Source of the DNA: Saccharospirillaceae bacterium
GTDB taxonomy: Bacteria; Pseudomonadota; Gammaproteobacteria; Pseudomonadales; Oceanobacteraceae
DNA length: 64,000 nt
Direction of reading: 5' to 3'
Assembly (NCBI GenBank): GCA_021208685.1
Contig: JAJOJJ010000036.1
Location: forward strand, 124,001-188,000
Both the position numbers and the translations under genes were made by a program. Under the pieces are notes generated by a model that saw only the letters and a program-made list of their open reading frames with translations, did no database searches and was not told the origin of the DNA. Shown here piece after piece: positions 10,284 through 21,102 of this stretch. Within the stretch, counting starts at the first letter, position 1. Every line of letters starts with the position of its first letter.

Positions 10284-10538
10284 TTACTCGTCGCTGCTGC
10301 CATCAACTTCGCCGGTGTCTGCAGGCTGCAGACGGACATTGCGGGATGGCACAACAGTGGAAATTGCGTGTTTATAAACCATCTGACTGACGGTGTTTTT
10401 CAGCAGAATAACAAATTGGTCGAATGATTCGATCTGACCTTGCAGCTTGATGCCGTTTACCAGAAAAATAGACACTGGAATACGTTCTTTGCGCAGCTGA
10501 TTGAGGTAAGGGTCTTGTAGAGAATGCCCTTTTGACAT
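10284..10538 (-). CDS. hfq: RNA chaperone Hfq
   Basis: Hfq is the hexameric Sm-like chaperone that pairs small RNAs with mRNAs. From the ATG at 10538 it has 84 residues, starting [20 protein letters not shown]. The proximal-face Sm2 motif is at YKHAIS (Lys56, His57), the distal-face residues lie around 25-33, and there is an Arg-containing rim (residues 16-19). The short acidic tail (EVDGSSDE) resembles pseudomonad Hfq more than the long E. coli tail. The frame is open further upstream, but a perfect AAGGAG lies seven bases before this ATG. It sits between miaA and hflX. Confidence 0.97.
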   Translation of the reverse strand: MSKGHSLQDPYLNQLRKERIPVSIFLVNGIKLQGQIESFDQFVILLKNTVSQMVYKHAISTVVPSRNVRLQPADTGEVDGSSDE

Positions 10539-10643
10539 AGTGGTCTCCTTAAATGAAGGTGTGCCGTCCAATGTGGGGACAGCCAAGAAAAATAGTAAGC
10601 CCCAGTTCGTCCGGAGCGACGCGAATGCGATAAAGCTGCGAAA

Positions 10644-11603
10644 TCAGGACGATGCGCTAAATATGGCGTTGGCATGCAGGATTTTCAAGGCGCTTTGCAG
10701 AAGATTACTATCCTCTGTCTCCAGCCAGTACAGATCGGGCCAGCTGCGCAACCAGGTTACCTGCCGCTTCGCCAACTGGCGCGTGGCTATAATGCCACGC
10801 TCAATCATTTCCTCATAATCATATTTGCCGTCCAGATAGTCCCACGCCTGACGGTATCCGACGGCACGCACGGAGGGCATATTGACGTTAAGGTCACCGC
10901 GCGCATGCAGTTTTTTTACTTCGTCAATAAAGCCCTGCTCAACCATCTGGCGAAAACGCAGTGCAATGCGTTCATGCAGGGTGCTGCGCTCACGCGGACA
11001 AACGGCCAGATTCACCACATGATAAGGCAGCGGTTCGCTTTGCTGCTCGGCCCAGAATTCAGTCAGGGTTTTGCCGGATACCTCATACACTTCCAGTGCG
11101 CGCTGAATCCGCTGTGAGTCCATGGGCTTTAAACGCTCAGCCGATTGCGGATCAATGGCGGCGAGTTTTTGGTGCATATGCGGCCAGCCATATTGCAGCC
11201 CTTCGGCCAGCAGACGCTCACGAACCCCGTCATCGGCCTGCGGCAATTGCGCAGCACCATCACGCAAAAATTTAAAGTACATCATGGTGCCGCCGGTCAG
11301 CAGCGGGACTTTTCCACGGGCGGTGATGTCGGCCATTTCGCGCAGCGCATCTTCGCGGAAATTCGCCGCAGAATAACTCTCCGCCGGATCAATCAGATCA
11401 ATTAACCGGTGCGGCGCACGCTTCTGCATCTCAGCATCGGGTTTGGCGGTTCCGATATCCATACCTTTGTACACCAGCGCCGAATCGACACTGATAATTT
11501 CGCACGGATATTTTTCTGCCAGTTCGAGTGCCAGTGCGGTTTTGCCGGACGCGGTCGGCCCCATCAGAAAAATGGCCGGTGGTAATTCATGCACAGTGCT
11601 CAT
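10644..11603 (-). CDS. miaA: tRNA dimethylallyltransferase
   Basis: MiaA transfers a dimethylallyl group to N6 of A37 in tRNAs that read codons starting with U. The 319-residue protein has the P-loop GPTASGKT at 15-22 and the substrate-binding [47 protein letters not shown] and the C-terminal [12 protein letters not shown] are conserved family segments. Its ATG overlaps the mutL stop (TGATG). A gap of 105 bases precedes hfq and could hold an hfq promoter, but I could not pick one with confidence. Confidence 0.96.
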   Translation of the reverse strand: MSTVHELPPAIFLMGPTASGKTALALELAEKYPCEIISVDSALVYKGMDIGTAKPDAEMQKRAPHRLIDLIDPAESYSAANFREDALREMADITARGKVPLLTGGTMMYFKFLRDGAAQLPQADDGVRERLLAEGLQYGWPHMHQKLAAIDPQSAERLKPMDSQRIQRALEVYEVSGKTLTEFWAEQQSEPLPYHVVNLAVCPRERSTLHERIALRFRQMVEQGFIDEVKKLHARGDLNVNMPSVRAVGYRQAWDYLDGKYDYEEMIERGIIATRQLAKRQVTWLRSWPDLYWLETEDSNLLQSALKILHANAIFSASS

Positions 11604-13486
11604 CAGCGGCCCCGTAAAAACAGTTTATCCAGTTCACCCATGGTGAGCTGAGTCCAGGTCGGACGGCCATGATTGCACTGGCCGCTGCGCTCGGTGGCTT
11701 CCATATCGCGCAGTAAGGCGTTCATTTCCGGAATGCTGAGTTTGCGGTTGGCACGCACGGAGCCGTGGCAGGCCATAGTGCCGAGTAATTCGTTGCGGTG
11801 CGCCAGTATGCGGTCGGAGGTGCCGTGTTCAAGCAAATCGCCCAGCATGTCAGCGATCAGCCGTGGTACTTCCGCCTGCTGCAATAACACCGGAATCTGG
11901 CGTACAACCACGCTTTCTGGTGCAACCCGCGCCAGCTCCACGCCGAGCAAGCGGAATTCATCGGCAAACTGTTCGGCGGCATCGGCTTCGCGCTCACTCA
12001 CCGCCAGCGTCACCGGCACCAGCAGCGGCTGGCTCTGTACGCCCTGCTGATCAACGGCGATTTTTAACCGCTCGTAGGTAATACGTTCGTGGGCGGCGTG
12101 CATATCGACCACCACCATGCCCTGTGCGTTCTGCGCCAGAATATAAATGCCGTGCAGCTGAGCAATGGCATAACCCAAAGGCGGAACATCGGCGCTGGGC
12201 GTTTGTGGTAACGGCTGTGGCTGACCCTGCCATACGTCTTTTCCCCAGGATGCATCGTCGAGCGGCTGACTGAGCGCGCGCAGGCCGTCGAGTTGCGCAC
12301 TGACGGCCCCCTGTTGCGGCACAGCATTAAATGCAGGCTGATAGCTGCCGGCCTTTTCCTGTACCGCCTGCGCCTGCCAGTCGAGACGCGCCTGTTCCTG
12401 AAATTCACCGGCCTGCACACCACTGAGCGGTGCCGTCTGCGGTACCAGTGTGGCCGGTGAGCTGCCCGCCAGGCGATCATCAGGACGCACATCGCCCAGC
12501 GCCTTATGCAGCGTACGGAACAGAAAATCATGCACTAAACGGCCATCGCGGAAGCGTACTTCGTGCTTGGTCGGATGCACATTGACATCCACCAGCTTCG
12601 GGTCCAGCCAGAGATAAAGCACAAACGCCGGATGACGGCCGTGATACAGCACATCGCGGTAAGCCTGTTTAATGGCATGCACCACCAGTTTGTCGCGCAC
12701 CACACGGCCATTCACGAAAAAATACTGCATATCCGCCTGCGAACGGGAAAACGTCGGTAAGCCAACCCAGCCCTGCAGTGTCAGGCCAACGGCTTCGGCG
12801 TCAATGTGTACAGCGCTGTCGATAAAATCGTGATTGAGCAGACTGGCGACGCGTTTTTCGCGGTCGATGGTGCGCTCGGCACTGCGCAGCTGGTGAATCA
12901 CCCGGCCGTTATGACGCAGTGTTAATGCCACGTCATAACGGCTTAATGCCAGACGTTTGACGGTTTCTTCGAGATGGGAAAATTCGGTTTTTTCAGTGCG
13001 TAAAAATTTACGTCGCGCTGGGGTATTAAAAAATAAATCGCGCACTTCCAGTGTGGTGCCTACCGGATGTGCGGCCGGTGTGATGCTGGCGGCCATGTCA
13101 CGTCCTTCGGCATGCACGCTCCAGGCTTCTTCTGCCCCCTGCGCTCTTGAGGTCAGGGTCAATCGGCTGACCGAGCTGATACTGGCCAGCGCTTCGCCGC
13201 GAAAACCAAGACTGGCGACGGCTTCAAGATCATCCAGAGTGGTGATTTTACTGGTGGCATGACGGCTGAGTGCCAGTGGCAGGTCATCGTGCTCAATGCC
13301 GTGGCCATCATCGCGGATCCGAAGCAGTTTTACCCCGCCCTGTTCAGCCTCGATGTCGATGCGGGTTGCTCCGGCATCCAGGGCGTTTTCCACCAGTTCT
13401 TTAACGATATTGGCAGGACGTTCGACTACCTCACCGGCGGCGATCTGGTTCGCCAGACGCGGTGACAGCAGATGAATTCGACTCAT
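11603..13486 (-). CDS. mutL: DNA mismatch repair protein MutL
   Basis: MutL couples MutS mismatch recognition to the downstream repair nucleases. The 627 residues contain the N-terminal GHKL ATPase ([27 protein letters not shown], then DDGHGI and [13 protein letters not shown]), a proline/glutamine-rich variable linker (about 335-430) and the C-terminal dimerisation domain with [12 protein letters not shown]. The C-terminal domain shows no DQHAAHERx4E-type endonuclease motif (it has [14 protein letters not shown]), as expected for a methyl-directed or pseudomonad-type MutL. It lies between amiB and miaA. Confidence 0.96.
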   Translation of the reverse strand: MSRIHLLSPRLANQIAAGEVVERPANIVKELVENALDAGATRIDIEAEQGGVKLLRIRDDGHGIEHDDLPLALSRHATSKITTLDDLEAVASLGFRGEALASISSVSRLTLTSRAQGAEEAWSVHAEGRDMAASITPAAHPVGTTLEVRDLFFNTPARRKFLRTEKTEFSHLEETVKRLALSRYDVALTLRHNGRVIHQLRSAERTIDREKRVASLLNHDFIDSAVHIDAEAVGLTLQGWVGLPTFSRSQADMQYFFVNGRVVRDKLVVHAIKQAYRDVLYHGRHPAFVLYLWLDPKLVDVNVHPTKHEVRFRDGRLVHDFLFRTLHKALGDVRPDDRLAGSSPATLVPQTAPLSGVQAGEFQEQARLDWQAQAVQEKAGSYQPAFNAVPQQGAVSAQLDGLRALSQPLDDASWGKDVWQGQPQPLPQTPSADVPPLGYAIAQLHGIYILAQNAQGMVVVDMHAAHERITYERLKIAVDQQGVQSQPLLVPVTLAVSEREADAAEQFADEFRLLGVELARVAPESVVVRQIPVLLQQAEVPRLIADMLGDLLEHGTSDRILAHRNELLGTMACHGSVRANRKLSIPEMNALLRDMEATERSGQCNHGRPTWTQLTMGELDKLFLRGR

Positions 13487-13503
13487 AAGATACAGCCCGG
13501 AAA

Positions 13504-14820
13504 TCAGGTATTGGGGATTTTGATGCGCTGGCCGATGCGCAGCTGATCATCTTTTAGTTCGTTAAGGCGGCGTAATTCATTAATGGCCACGCCATTTTTA
13601 ACGGCAATATCCGACAGGGTATCACCACTGCGGATCACATAAGTATTCAATACCGGCGCACTGTTTTTCTGCGCTTCCAACAAGGTTCCGCGTGGCGGAT
13701 GCTCACGGAAATAGGCGGTAATTCCGGCAAACAGCGCGCGGGCCATTTTTTTCTGATAACTGCTGGTTGCCAGTTTACGGGCTTCATCCGGGTTGGAAAT
13801 AAAACCGGTTTCCACCAGCAGCGCAGGCATATCCGGTGCTTTCAATACAACAAAAGCGGCCTCTTCAACATGGCTTTTATGCAGCCTTGATATGTTGCCC
13901 AGATGGTCGAGTATATGGCTGCCGAGCTTAACGCTGGAGTGGCGTTTGGCGGTCATGGATAAATCCAGCAGTGTCATGGCCAGATGATCTTCTTTATCTT
14001 CCAGACTGACACCACCTATCAGATCCGATTCATTTTCTTTATCCGCCAGCCAGCGTGCCGCTTCAGAGGTTGCCCCCCGCTCCGACAATACAAACACAGA
14101 GCTGCCGTGCGCTGCCGGATGTTTGAATGCATCAGCATGAATGGATACAAAAAAATCGGCATTGGCTTTGCGCGCTTTTTCGGTACGTTCACGCAGGCCG
14201 ATGTAGTAGTCGCCGGTGCGCACCATAAACGGATGAAAACCGTGCTCAGCCATCAGCAGGCGCTGTAATTCCTGAGCAATCGCCAGTACGACTTTTTTCT
14301 CGTATATGCGTCCATGGCCAATGGCACCCGGATCTTCACCACCATGTCCGGCATCGATGGCAATGATGATGTCGCGTTTGTTGTCGCTGTAACTATCGGC
14401 TTTTTTGACCGGCACAACGATCTGAGCACCCACCTCACGCTCCAGATCGACGACCAGACGATGACTGGCGTAAACATTATTCGGTGGCAGCGGAAAGCTT
14501 TTCGGATTCAGCGACTCAGCAACGTCGAGCACGATCCGGACATCATTGCTGTTGCGTTTACCACTGCGGATCGCCCGGATGGCTGTAGATTGCAGATCCA
14601 CTTTGGACAAATCGTTGAGCACTTTGGCGCCGGATAAATCGATGACCACACGGTCAGGATTGGAGAGTGTGAAAATTTTGTGCTCTACCGGATTGGAGAG
14701 GTCAAACACCAGACGGGTTTTATCCGGCGACTGCCAGACACGCACGTCTTTAACATCGGCATACAGTGCTGAGCTGAGCAGCAACGGGAATATCAGCCCC
14801 AACCGGAAAACAGGCTTCAT
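13504..14820 (-). CDS. amiB: N-acetylmuramoyl-L-alanine amidase (AmiB/AmiC type) with LysM
   Basis: This periplasmic zinc amidase cleaves the stem peptide from N-acetylmuramic acid and helps daughter cells separate. The 438 residues include a signal peptide (about 1-21, ending SSALYA), an AMIN domain (22-130) for septal targeting, an Amidase_3 domain (150-380) with zinc motifs [12 protein letters not shown] and FVSIHADAF, and one C-terminal LysM ([17 protein letters not shown], 393-437). The ATG overlaps the tsaE stop by four bases. The tsaE-amiB-mutL-miaA-hfq order is a known gammaproteobacterial arrangement. Confidence 0.94.
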   Translation of the reverse strand: MKPVFRLGLIFPLLLSSALYADVKDVRVWQSPDKTRLVFDLSNPVEHKIFTLSNPDRVVIDLSGAKVLNDLSKVDLQSTAIRAIRSGKRNSNDVRIVLDVAESLNPKSFPLPPNNVYASHRLVVDLEREVGAQIVVPVKKADSYSDNKRDIIIAIDAGHGGEDPGAIGHGRIYEKKVVLAIAQELQRLLMAEHGFHPFMVRTGDYYIGLRERTEKARKANADFFVSIHADAFKHPAAHGSSVFVLSERGATSEAARWLADKENESDLIGGVSLEDKEDHLAMTLLDLSMTAKRHSSVKLGSHILDHLGNISRLHKSHVEEAAFVVLKAPDMPALLVETGFISNPDEARKLATSSYQKKMARALFAGITAYFREHPPRGTLLEAQKNSAPVLNTYVIRSGDTLSDIAVKNGVAINELRRLNELKDDQLRIGQRIKIPNT

Positions 14821-15293
14821 GTCGGATCAAACTCCTGCGCCAGTTGATCCAGTGCCTGCACCCAGCGCGCTCCCCGTTCGGTTGCAGAAACCCAGCGGAG
14901 TGTACGGCTGTCGCCCAGATCATCAATATGCAGCACCAGATCCGCCTCAGGGAGAATACCGCGCCCCTTTTCGGCCCACTCAATCAGACACAGAGCCTGA
15001 TGATCGAGGTAATCGCGGATGCCCATAAATTCCAGCTCTTCGGCATCGCCCAGCCGGTACAGATCGAAATGGCACACATGACAGGCGGCCAGCGGGTAAT
15101 CTTCGACCAGCGTATAGGTCGGACTTTTAACCGCACCCTGATGACCCAGTGCCTGAATCAGGCCACGACTGAAGGTGGTTTTACCCGCCCCCAGCGTACC
15201 TTCAAGAAACAACAGACCACCTTCGCTGAACAACGGCGCACAGGCGGCGGCAAAAGCCGTCATGGCGGATTCCCCGCGCAGGTGAATGGACAT
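14817..15293 (-). CDS. tsaE: tRNA threonylcarbamoyladenosine biosynthesis ATPase TsaE
   Basis: TsaE is the small ATPase that works with TsaD and TsaB to place threonylcarbamoyl on A37 of ANN-decoding tRNAs. The 158-residue protein has the Walker A motif GTLGAGKTTFSRG at about 33-45. SPTYTLVEDY and HFDLYRLGDAEELEFMG are conserved, as is CLIEWAEKG. It overlaps nnr by one base upstream and amiB by four bases downstream, so translation of the three is likely coupled. Confidence 0.95.
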   Translation of the reverse strand: MSIHLRGESAMTAFAAACAPLFSEGGLLFLEGTLGAGKTTFSRGLIQALGHQGAVKSPTYTLVEDYPLAACHVCHFDLYRLGDAEELEFMGIRDYLDHQALCLIEWAEKGRGILPEADLVLHIDDLGDSRTLRWVSATERGARWVQALDQLAQEFDPT

Positions 15294-16813
15294 CAGTTAA
15301 TCAGCTCCCGCAACATCATCATCAGATCGCTGGCCAGCAACCCGCGCTGCCCCGCATGTTCCGCCACACGATCAGCCGCAGCACTGTGCAAACACACGCC
15401 ATAGCGTGCCGCCATCCACGGGCTCATCCCCTGCGCCAGTAACGCCGCAATCACGCCACTGAGCACGTCGCCCATACCACCGCTGCTCATGCCCGGATTG
15501 CCATCGGTGCACAGCGCCAGACGACCATCAGGCGCGGCAATGAGCGAGCCCTGTCCTTTGAGAACCACCACCGCCTGATATTCCTGCGCCAGCGTTCGGG
15601 CCGCAGCAAAACGGTCGGCCTGCACCTCGTCAATGCTGCACCCCAGCAGGCGTGCTGCCTCACCCGGGTGTGGTGTCAGTACGGCATCGCGTCCGGCAAA
15701 ATCGCAACGCCAGCCCGGCGAAGCAAGAATATTCAGGGCATCGGCATCCAGCAGTAATGGCCGTTCATCAGCCAGTACCTGCTGCAACAGCAGTTCTGAC
15801 CAGCTGCTCTGGCCCAGCCCTGGCCCAACCGCCAGCACGGCGGCACGGCTGAGCAATGGTTGCAGCTCAAGGCCGGACTCCACGGCGCGCACCATAACTT
15901 CCGGACGGCGCATCAGTAATGGAGCCACATGCTCTGTTCGTGTTGCCGCACTGACCAGTCCGGCGCCACAGCGCGCGGCAGCTTCGGCGGCCATGGCCAC
16001 CGCCCCCCCCATGCCCTGATCGCCGCCGACCACCAGCACATGGCCAAATTCTCTTTTGTGCGCGTTGCCCAGACGAGAAGGCAAACGCTGACCCAGACGA
16101 TCAAGCCGATCCCAGCTGATACGCTCAGCATCCGCCGGCAACTGGCGGTACAACAACGGATCAACCGCCAGTGAAGCAAAGGCAATGGCACCACAGACAT
16201 CCGGCCCGGCGGCGGTCAGCATGCCACGCTTCATGCCGATAAACGTCACCGTCAGGGTGGCTTCCACCGCATTGCCCATGATGCGGCCAGTGTCTGCATT
16301 GAGGCCGGAAGGCAGATCCAGCGCCAGAACATCAGCCCAGTGCTGATTGATGGCGGTGATGGCCAGATCGTAATCGCCACGCACTGCGGCGTTCAGGCCG
16401 GTTCCCAGCAGCCCATCAACAATGACCCGTCCTTCGTAATCCAGTTCCCCGCTGAATAGCTGAGGTTTTACGCCGGACTCCAGCGCCATCTCCCGCGCCT
16501 GCCGGGCGCTGTCTGACTGCTGCTGCAGATCACCCAGTGTATAAAAACAGACATCCATACCGTGATAGCGGGCCAGCGCCGCCAGAACCCAGGCATCACC
16601 GCCATTATTGCCTGGTCCGGCAAACACACAGATCTGCTGCTCGTCCGGCCAGCGTTCCAGCAGGCAGGCAAATGCCGCTTCTCCGGCACGGGACATCAGT
16701 TCAAAGCCACTGATGTTTTCCTGCTCAGTCGCCAGCCGGTCAAGCTCGCGTACCTGGTCGGCACGGTAGAGTTCGCCCGGCAAATGATCCCTGGCGGTGT
16801 AAGGTCGGTTCAT
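15293..16813 (-). CDS. nnr: Bifunctional NAD(P)H-hydrate repair enzyme (epimerase + ADP-dependent dehydratase)
   Basis: This enzyme repairs damaged NAD(P)H hydrates: the N-terminal YjeF_N domain epimerises and the C-terminal carbohydrate-kinase-like domain dehydrates using ADP. From the ATG at 16813 it has 506 residues. The epimerase region shows FAGPGNNGGDAWVLA; the dehydratase region shows VVGGDQGMGGAVAMAA, DADALNI, LTPHPGEAARLLG and GNPGMSSGGMGDVLSG. The frame stays open to 16933, but that would overlap the divergent queG start and its promoter region, so I use the internal ATG, which has AAAGG close upstream. Confidence 0.93.
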   Translation of the reverse strand: MNRPYTARDHLPGELYRADQVRELDRLATEQENISGFELMSRAGEAAFACLLERWPDEQQICVFAGPGNNGGDAWVLAALARYHGMDVCFYTLGDLQQQSDSARQAREMALESGVKPQLFSGELDYEGRVIVDGLLGTGLNAAVRGDYDLAITAINQHWADVLALDLPSGLNADTGRIMGNAVEATLTVTFIGMKRGMLTAAGPDVCGAIAFASLAVDPLLYRQLPADAERISWDRLDRLGQRLPSRLGNAHKREFGHVLVVGGDQGMGGAVAMAAEAAARCGAGLVSAATRTEHVAPLLMRRPEVMVRAVESGLELQPLLSRAAVLAVGPGLGQSSWSELLLQQVLADERPLLLDADALNILASPGWRCDFAGRDAVLTPHPGEAARLLGCSIDEVQADRFAAARTLAQEYQAVVVLKGQGSLIAAPDGRLALCTDGNPGMSSGGMGDVLSGVIAALLAQGMSPWMAARYGVCLHSAAADRVAEHAGQRGLLASDLMMMLRELIN

Positions 16814-16833
16814 CCTTTGGCTGCCTGATATGT

Positions 16834-16868
16834 TAAATTGCACGAAATTATATAGAAGCTGAGCCTGA
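16834..16868 (-). promoter_or_regulatory. Candidate -10 region for the nnr-tsaE-amiB-mutL operon
   Basis: On the minus strand TATAAT lies at 16847-16852 in the 65-base gap between nnr and the divergent queG. The -35 is poor. No other promoter-like sequence in this gap is better. Confidence 0.35.
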
Positions 16869-16878
16869 AGACGAACCC

Positions 16879-17979
16879 ATGAAAGAAAGATCGCCAGACA
16901 ATAAACCGGATTACGCGCAATCCGTGCCGTCATGGGCGGATCTGCGCGCTCTGCTGGAAAGCTGGGCCGATGAACTGGGTTTCCAGCAACTGGGCGTTAC
17001 CGGTGTCGGGCTCGGTGAGCATGAACAGCGCCTGCAGCAGTGGCTGGCAGCAGGCTATCACGGTGAAATGCGTTATATGGCCGAGCACGGCAATATGCGC
17101 TCACGCCCGGCTGAATTATTGCCGGGCACCCTCCGGGTCATCAGTCTGCGAATGGATTATCTGGCGCCCGACATTCGCATCACCGAACAGTTAAACAATA
17201 AGAATCAGGCGTATATTTCACGTTATGCGCTTGGTCGCGATTACCACAAACTGATACGAAAGCGTCTGACTGAACTGGGAAAGCGCCTGCAACAGGCCGC
17301 CGGTGAGATGGGGTTCCGTGCGTTTGTTGACAGCGCGCCGGTGCTGGAGCGGGCTCTGGCCAATCAGGCCGGACTGGGCTGGATCGGTAAGAACACCATG
17401 CTGATCAACCGCAAAGCCGGCTCCTATTTTTTTCTTGGTGAAATCCTGACCGATCTGCCGTTGCCGGTGGATGAACCTTATACTCAGGATCATTGCGGGC
17501 GCTGCACAGCCTGCCTGGATATTTGCCCGACACAGGCCTTTGTTGGCCCGCATGTGCTGGATGCCCGGCGCTGTATTTCCTACCTCACCATTGAACTGAA
17601 CGGGCCAATTCCGGAAGACTTACGCACCGGCATCGGCAACCGTATTTTTGGCTGCGACGACTGCCAGATTGGCTGTCCGTGGAACCGTTTCAGCAAAGCC
17701 AGCAAAGAAGATGATTTCACGCCACGCCATCAGCTCGACAAGGCCAGCCTGCTGCAACTGTTCGCCTGGGATGAAGCAACCTTTCTGCATCGCACAGAAG
17801 GCATGCCGATACGGCGTACCGGTTACGAAAACTGGCTGCGGAATATCGCCGTTGCTCTGGGAAATGCGCCGCGCAGCCTAGAGGTGACGGATGCCCTGCA
17901 ACGTAAGCGGCCACAGGTCAGCGTGCTGGTGCAGGAACATATCGACTGGGCGTTACAGCAACAGCAGAATACACCGTAA
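16879..17979 (+). CDS. queG: Epoxyqueuosine reductase
   Basis: QueG performs the last step of queuosine synthesis, a cobalamin-dependent reduction of epoxyqueuosine in tRNA. The 366 residues have an N-terminal cobalamin-binding domain and two [4Fe-4S] motifs: CGRCTACLDICPTQAF and CDDCQIGCPWN with upstream cysteines. A C-terminal HEAT-like segment (RRTGYENWLRNIAVALGNAP) follows. It is divergent from nnr, as in other gammaproteobacteria. The start has no strong Shine-Dalgarno, but the N-terminal length is normal. The cell must make or import cobalamin for it to work. Confidence 0.95.
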   Translation: MKERSPDNKPDYAQSVPSWADLRALLESWADELGFQQLGVTGVGLGEHEQRLQQWLAAGYHGEMRYMAEHGNMRSRPAELLPGTLRVISLRMDYLAPDIRITEQLNNKNQAYISRYALGRDYHKLIRKRLTELGKRLQQAAGEMGFRAFVDSAPVLERALANQAGLGWIGKNTMLINRKAGSYFFLGEILTDLPLPVDEPYTQDHCGRCTACLDICPTQAFVGPHVLDARRCISYLTIELNGPIPEDLRTGIGNRIFGCDDCQIGCPWNRFSKASKEDDFTPRHQLDKASLLQLFAWDEATFLHRTEGMPIRRTGYENWLRNIAVALGNAPRSLEVTDALQRKRPQVSVLVQEHIDWALQQQQNTP

Positions 17980-18146
17980 GAAGCGCAGCAAACTCAGGGG
18001 AGTGCAGGAGTATTGATGGCTACCCGGATGTCGGCTCCCATCTGACTCTGGCCTCAGGTTGCGCAATATCTGTGCGATAGCGTCAGACTGTCTAGACTTC
18101 ACAATGACCGGGCGATTTGCAGACGCCTCAGCTGTAGGAGAGCTTT

Positions 18147-19196
18147 ATGACCATAGCCTCACAACCAGCCCGCGAGCATCAGCGCCTGCAGGCTTTAAAG
18201 GAACTGGATATCCTCTATCTGCCGCTGGAGGAACGTTTCGACCGGATTACCCGCATTCTGTGCCGGTTATTTGATGTTCCTGTTGCCTACCTGTCGCTCA
18301 TTGACGAAGAGAATCAATGGTTCAAGTCGATTCAGGGTCTGGATCTGATCAGCACACCGCGCTCTGATGCTCTGTGTCAGCACACCCTGCTCGAAGACGA
18401 ATATCTGATATGTGAGGATATGACTCAGGACCAGCGTTTTGCCGACAACCCCTACGTGACAGGCGCACCTTATGCGCGTTTTTATGCCGGTTACCTGCTC
18501 AAGAGCCGCGAACAGAATGTCGGCACACTCTGTATTGTGGACACCCGGCAACGCACCTTCAGCAAACACGATCTGGCGGCTCTGGCCGATATCGCCTGCT
18601 GGGCACAAACCGAACTTAACCTGACTCAGCTCAGTGAAATTCAGGTGCAGCTGATCGGTGAACTGGACGAGGCCTATCAACAGGCACGCATCGACAGCCT
18701 TACCCGGCTGTGGAATCAGGGCACCATCAAGCACATTCTGCACCGGGCATTTCAGCGCCATCTGCTGAACCTTACACCCCTGTCGGTTTTAATGATCGAT
18801 GCTGACCACTTCAAAAAAGTGAATGACACCTACGGCCATACCGTAGGGGATAAAGTCTTGCAGGGCATTGCCGCAGCCTTACGTCAGGCGCTGCGTCCAC
18901 AGGATGCGGTTGGCCGTTACGGTGGTGAGGAGTTTCTGATTATTCTCGATGACTGCGACCCCCAGCGCGCGGCCGAACTGGCAAAGCGCATCCTGAACCG
19001 GGTGCGCAGCCTCAGTTTTAACGACGTTGCACCGGCTCTGAAAGTAACTCTCAGCATCGGCATTGCCGGCTCAGCCGCACACGGACTGGAAAATGAAACC
19101 GATCTGATCGATCTGGCCGATCAGGCGTTATACCGGGCCAAAAATAATGGCCGGGATCAGATCTGCCTGCTGCATAACACCGGGCCGTCAGAATGA
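18147..19196 (+). CDS. GAF-GGDEF diguanylate cyclase
   Basis: This cytosolic protein probably makes cyclic-di-GMP. Residues 20-165 form a GAF domain (FDVPVAYLSLIDEENQWFKS, then ISTPRSDALCQHTLL). Residues 180-345 form a GGDEF domain with the intact active-site motif GGEEF at 259-263 and an inhibitory-site RxxD (Arg250-Asp253) exactly five residues before it, so product feedback is likely. No membrane segment is present. AGGAG precedes the ATG. It is convergent with the hybrid kinase operon and only 22 bases separate the two stops, with no hairpin between them. Confidence 0.93.
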   Translation: MTIASQPAREHQRLQALKELDILYLPLEERFDRITRILCRLFDVPVAYLSLIDEENQWFKSIQGLDLISTPRSDALCQHTLLEDEYLICEDMTQDQRFADNPYVTGAPYARFYAGYLLKSREQNVGTLCIVDTRQRTFSKHDLAALADIACWAQTELNLTQLSEIQVQLIGELDEAYQQARIDSLTRLWNQGTIKHILHRAFQRHLLNLTPLSVLMIDADHFKKVNDTYGHTVGDKVLQGIAAALRQALRPQDAVGRYGGEEFLIILDDCDPQRAAELAKRILNRVRSLSFNDVAPALKVTLSIGIAGSAAHGLENETDLIDLADQALYRAKNNGRDQICLLHNTGPSE

Positions 19197-19218
19197 AGGG
19201 CGGTACTGGCGATAACCA

Positions 19219-21102
19219 TCAGTGTTCTGCAGGGGCACGTTGCAGCCATTTATTGACCATCGCCCTCACCATCGCAACATTAAGCGGTTTGGCCATATAG
19301 TCATCCATGCCCGCCGCCCGGCATTTCTCCTGAATCCGGTCGGTGGTATTGGCGGTACAGGCTACAACCGGAATATTCAGCCCGGATTCCCGCAGACGCC
19401 GGGTGGTATCAAACCCATCCAGACCTGGCATCTGACAGTCCATCAGGATCAGATCAAATTGCTGTGATTTAACCCGTTCAAGGGCTTCTTCGCCGGAGCT
19501 GACCACATGAATCTGCATTTGCGGACAGGCTTTTAACAGCATTTTTTCGGCAACCTTGGAGTTCACCGGATTATCCTCAACGATCAAGGTGCGTAACCCC
19601 TGCGCTGCCAAAGCATGCTGCTGCTCATGATTGGCTGGCCGCACTCCGAGCGGAAACCTGACCAACACGTTGGTGCCGCCATGCAAACCATCATGAATCT
19701 CAATATGGCCAGCCAATATACGGCTGATGTGATGGCAGATCGTTAAACCAAGACCAATACCGGCATAACGGCGGTTAAACGAGGAATTCACCTGCGCGAA
19801 GGCTTCAAAAACCTGTTGTTTCTGATTCTCGGGAATACCGATGCCGGTATCGGTCACGCTGATGGCCAGCCAGTCATTGCCGTCGTGTTTTATTAACTGC
19901 AGCTGCACGATCACCATGCCACTGTCGGTGAATTTAATGGCGTTATCCACTAAATGCCTTACAACCTGCCGCACCAGTGAAGGATCGAAGCGAATAGCGT
20001 CACGCTGCAATGCGCCATCATAATCCACGACCAGTGATAACCCTTTTTCAAGCGCTCTGGCAGAGAAATTCTGAATCAGATTGTGCAGGACATCCGGGAG
20101 TTTCTGCTCTTTGAAAACCACCGGAAGTTTATTTTTTTCGGTATCAACCACCACCAGAACATCTTCAAGCAGCTGGGTCAGATGGGTAAGAGACTGATCG
20201 GCCGTACGCTTATAATCGTTAAATTCCTCGCGGCTGATATCCTGCTCAAGCAATTGCAGCATACCAATAGCACCATTTAATGGTGTGCGTAACTCATGAC
20301 TCATCATGGCCAGAAATTCACTTTTTGCCCGGCTTGCCTGCTGGGTTTTCTGCTGCTCATTCATTAACTGCCGGGTATAACGCTGCTGATCTTTTTCTGC
20401 CTGTTGCAGTGATTGCGCCAGCTGATTGGCATTCACCTGAAGATGACCGATTTCAGCACCGTCATCGACTTTAATACGGTCACTGGTATTACCATTCGCC
20501 AGACGGGCAATAAAGAGTGCGAGTTTCTCCAGTGGCGGAATGATGGTCAATGAAGCCGCCCGGCCAATAAAAAACGCCAACACAACCACGCCCAATCCCA
20601 CCAGTAATGACTGGCGGAGTGTGGATATTTCCCGATCACGGGTAAATGTATCCGCCATTCCGAGGCGAATGTGACCCAGTGTGGTTGCGGCGGTCGAACC
20701 ATCACCAAATTCAGAGAATTCATCCAGACTCTGAACCTGACGAATAATGTCATAACGCAGATAGCGGATATCCTCAGCCGGAACGTCGCTAAAACGCCCG
20801 GTTTTCTCATTCAGCAATATACGCCCGGAAGCATCATGAATTTCTATCGCAACAATGGCCGGCTGAGACAACGCAGAGCGCACCAGCGGCGTCAGTAATT
20901 CATAATTGCCGGAAATAATCGGATATTCCGCAGATACACCGATATTTTCCAGTACGATATGCGCAATGCTCTGATTTTCCTGACGGATATCAGACCAGCG
21001 GTTCAGCATGTGATAGGTTGTCAGCAACAGTACAACAATCAGAGCCGGCACGGTACCGACCAGCAGTATCCGCCGCCGGATGGACCATTGGCGCAGCGTC
21101 AT
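19219..21102 (-). CDS. Membrane hybrid sensor histidine kinase with receiver domain
   Basis: The 627-residue kinase has a first membrane helix (about 12-30), a periplasmic domain (31-163), a second helix (164-184) and a HAMP linker (185-240). HisKA follows with phospho-acceptor His269 in MMSHELRTPLNG. HATPase has N box VDNAIKFTDSG, G1 TDTGIGIPE and G2 GIGLGLTICHH. A C-terminal receiver has Asp555 in LILMDCQMPGLDG and Lys605. There is no Hpt domain, so output needs a separate Hpt or acts through the receiver. Its ATG overlaps the stop of the periplasmic protein gene (TGATG). The binding protein and TonB receptor upstream are the likely source of its signal. Confidence 0.92.
   Translation of the reverse strand: MTLRQWSIRRRILLVGTVPALIVVLLLTTYHMLNRWSDIRQENQSIAHIVLENIGVSAEYPIISGNYELLTPLVRSALSQPAIVAIEIHDASGRILLNEKTGRFSDVPAEDIRYLRYDIIRQVQSLDEFSEFGDGSTAATTLGHIRLGMADTFTRDREISTLRQSLLVGLGVVVLAFFIGRAASLTIIPPLEKLALFIARLANGNTSDRIKVDDGAEIGHLQVNANQLAQSLQQAEKDQQRYTRQLMNEQQKTQQASRAKSEFLAMMSHELRTPLNGAIGMLQLLEQDISREEFNDYKRTADQSLTHLTQLLEDVLVVVDTEKNKLPVVFKEQKLPDVLHNLIQNFSARALEKGLSLVVDYDGALQRDAIRFDPSLVRQVVRHLVDNAIKFTDSGMVIVQLQLIKHDGNDWLAISVTDTGIGIPENQKQQVFEAFAQVNSSFNRRYAGIGLGLTICHHISRILAGHIEIHDGLHGGTNVLVRFPLGVRPANHEQQHALAAQGLRTLIVEDNPVNSKVAEKMLLKACPQMQIHVVSSGEEALERVKSQQFDLILMDCQMPGLDGFDTTRRLRESGLNIPVVACTANTTDRIQEKCRAAGMDDYMAKPLNVAMVRAMVNKWLQRAPAEH

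Noticed and set aside
18059-18274. 71-codon plus-strand ORF upstream of and overlapping the GGDEF gene
   Set aside because: It overlaps the start of the cyclase in another frame and has no ribosome site or protein pattern.
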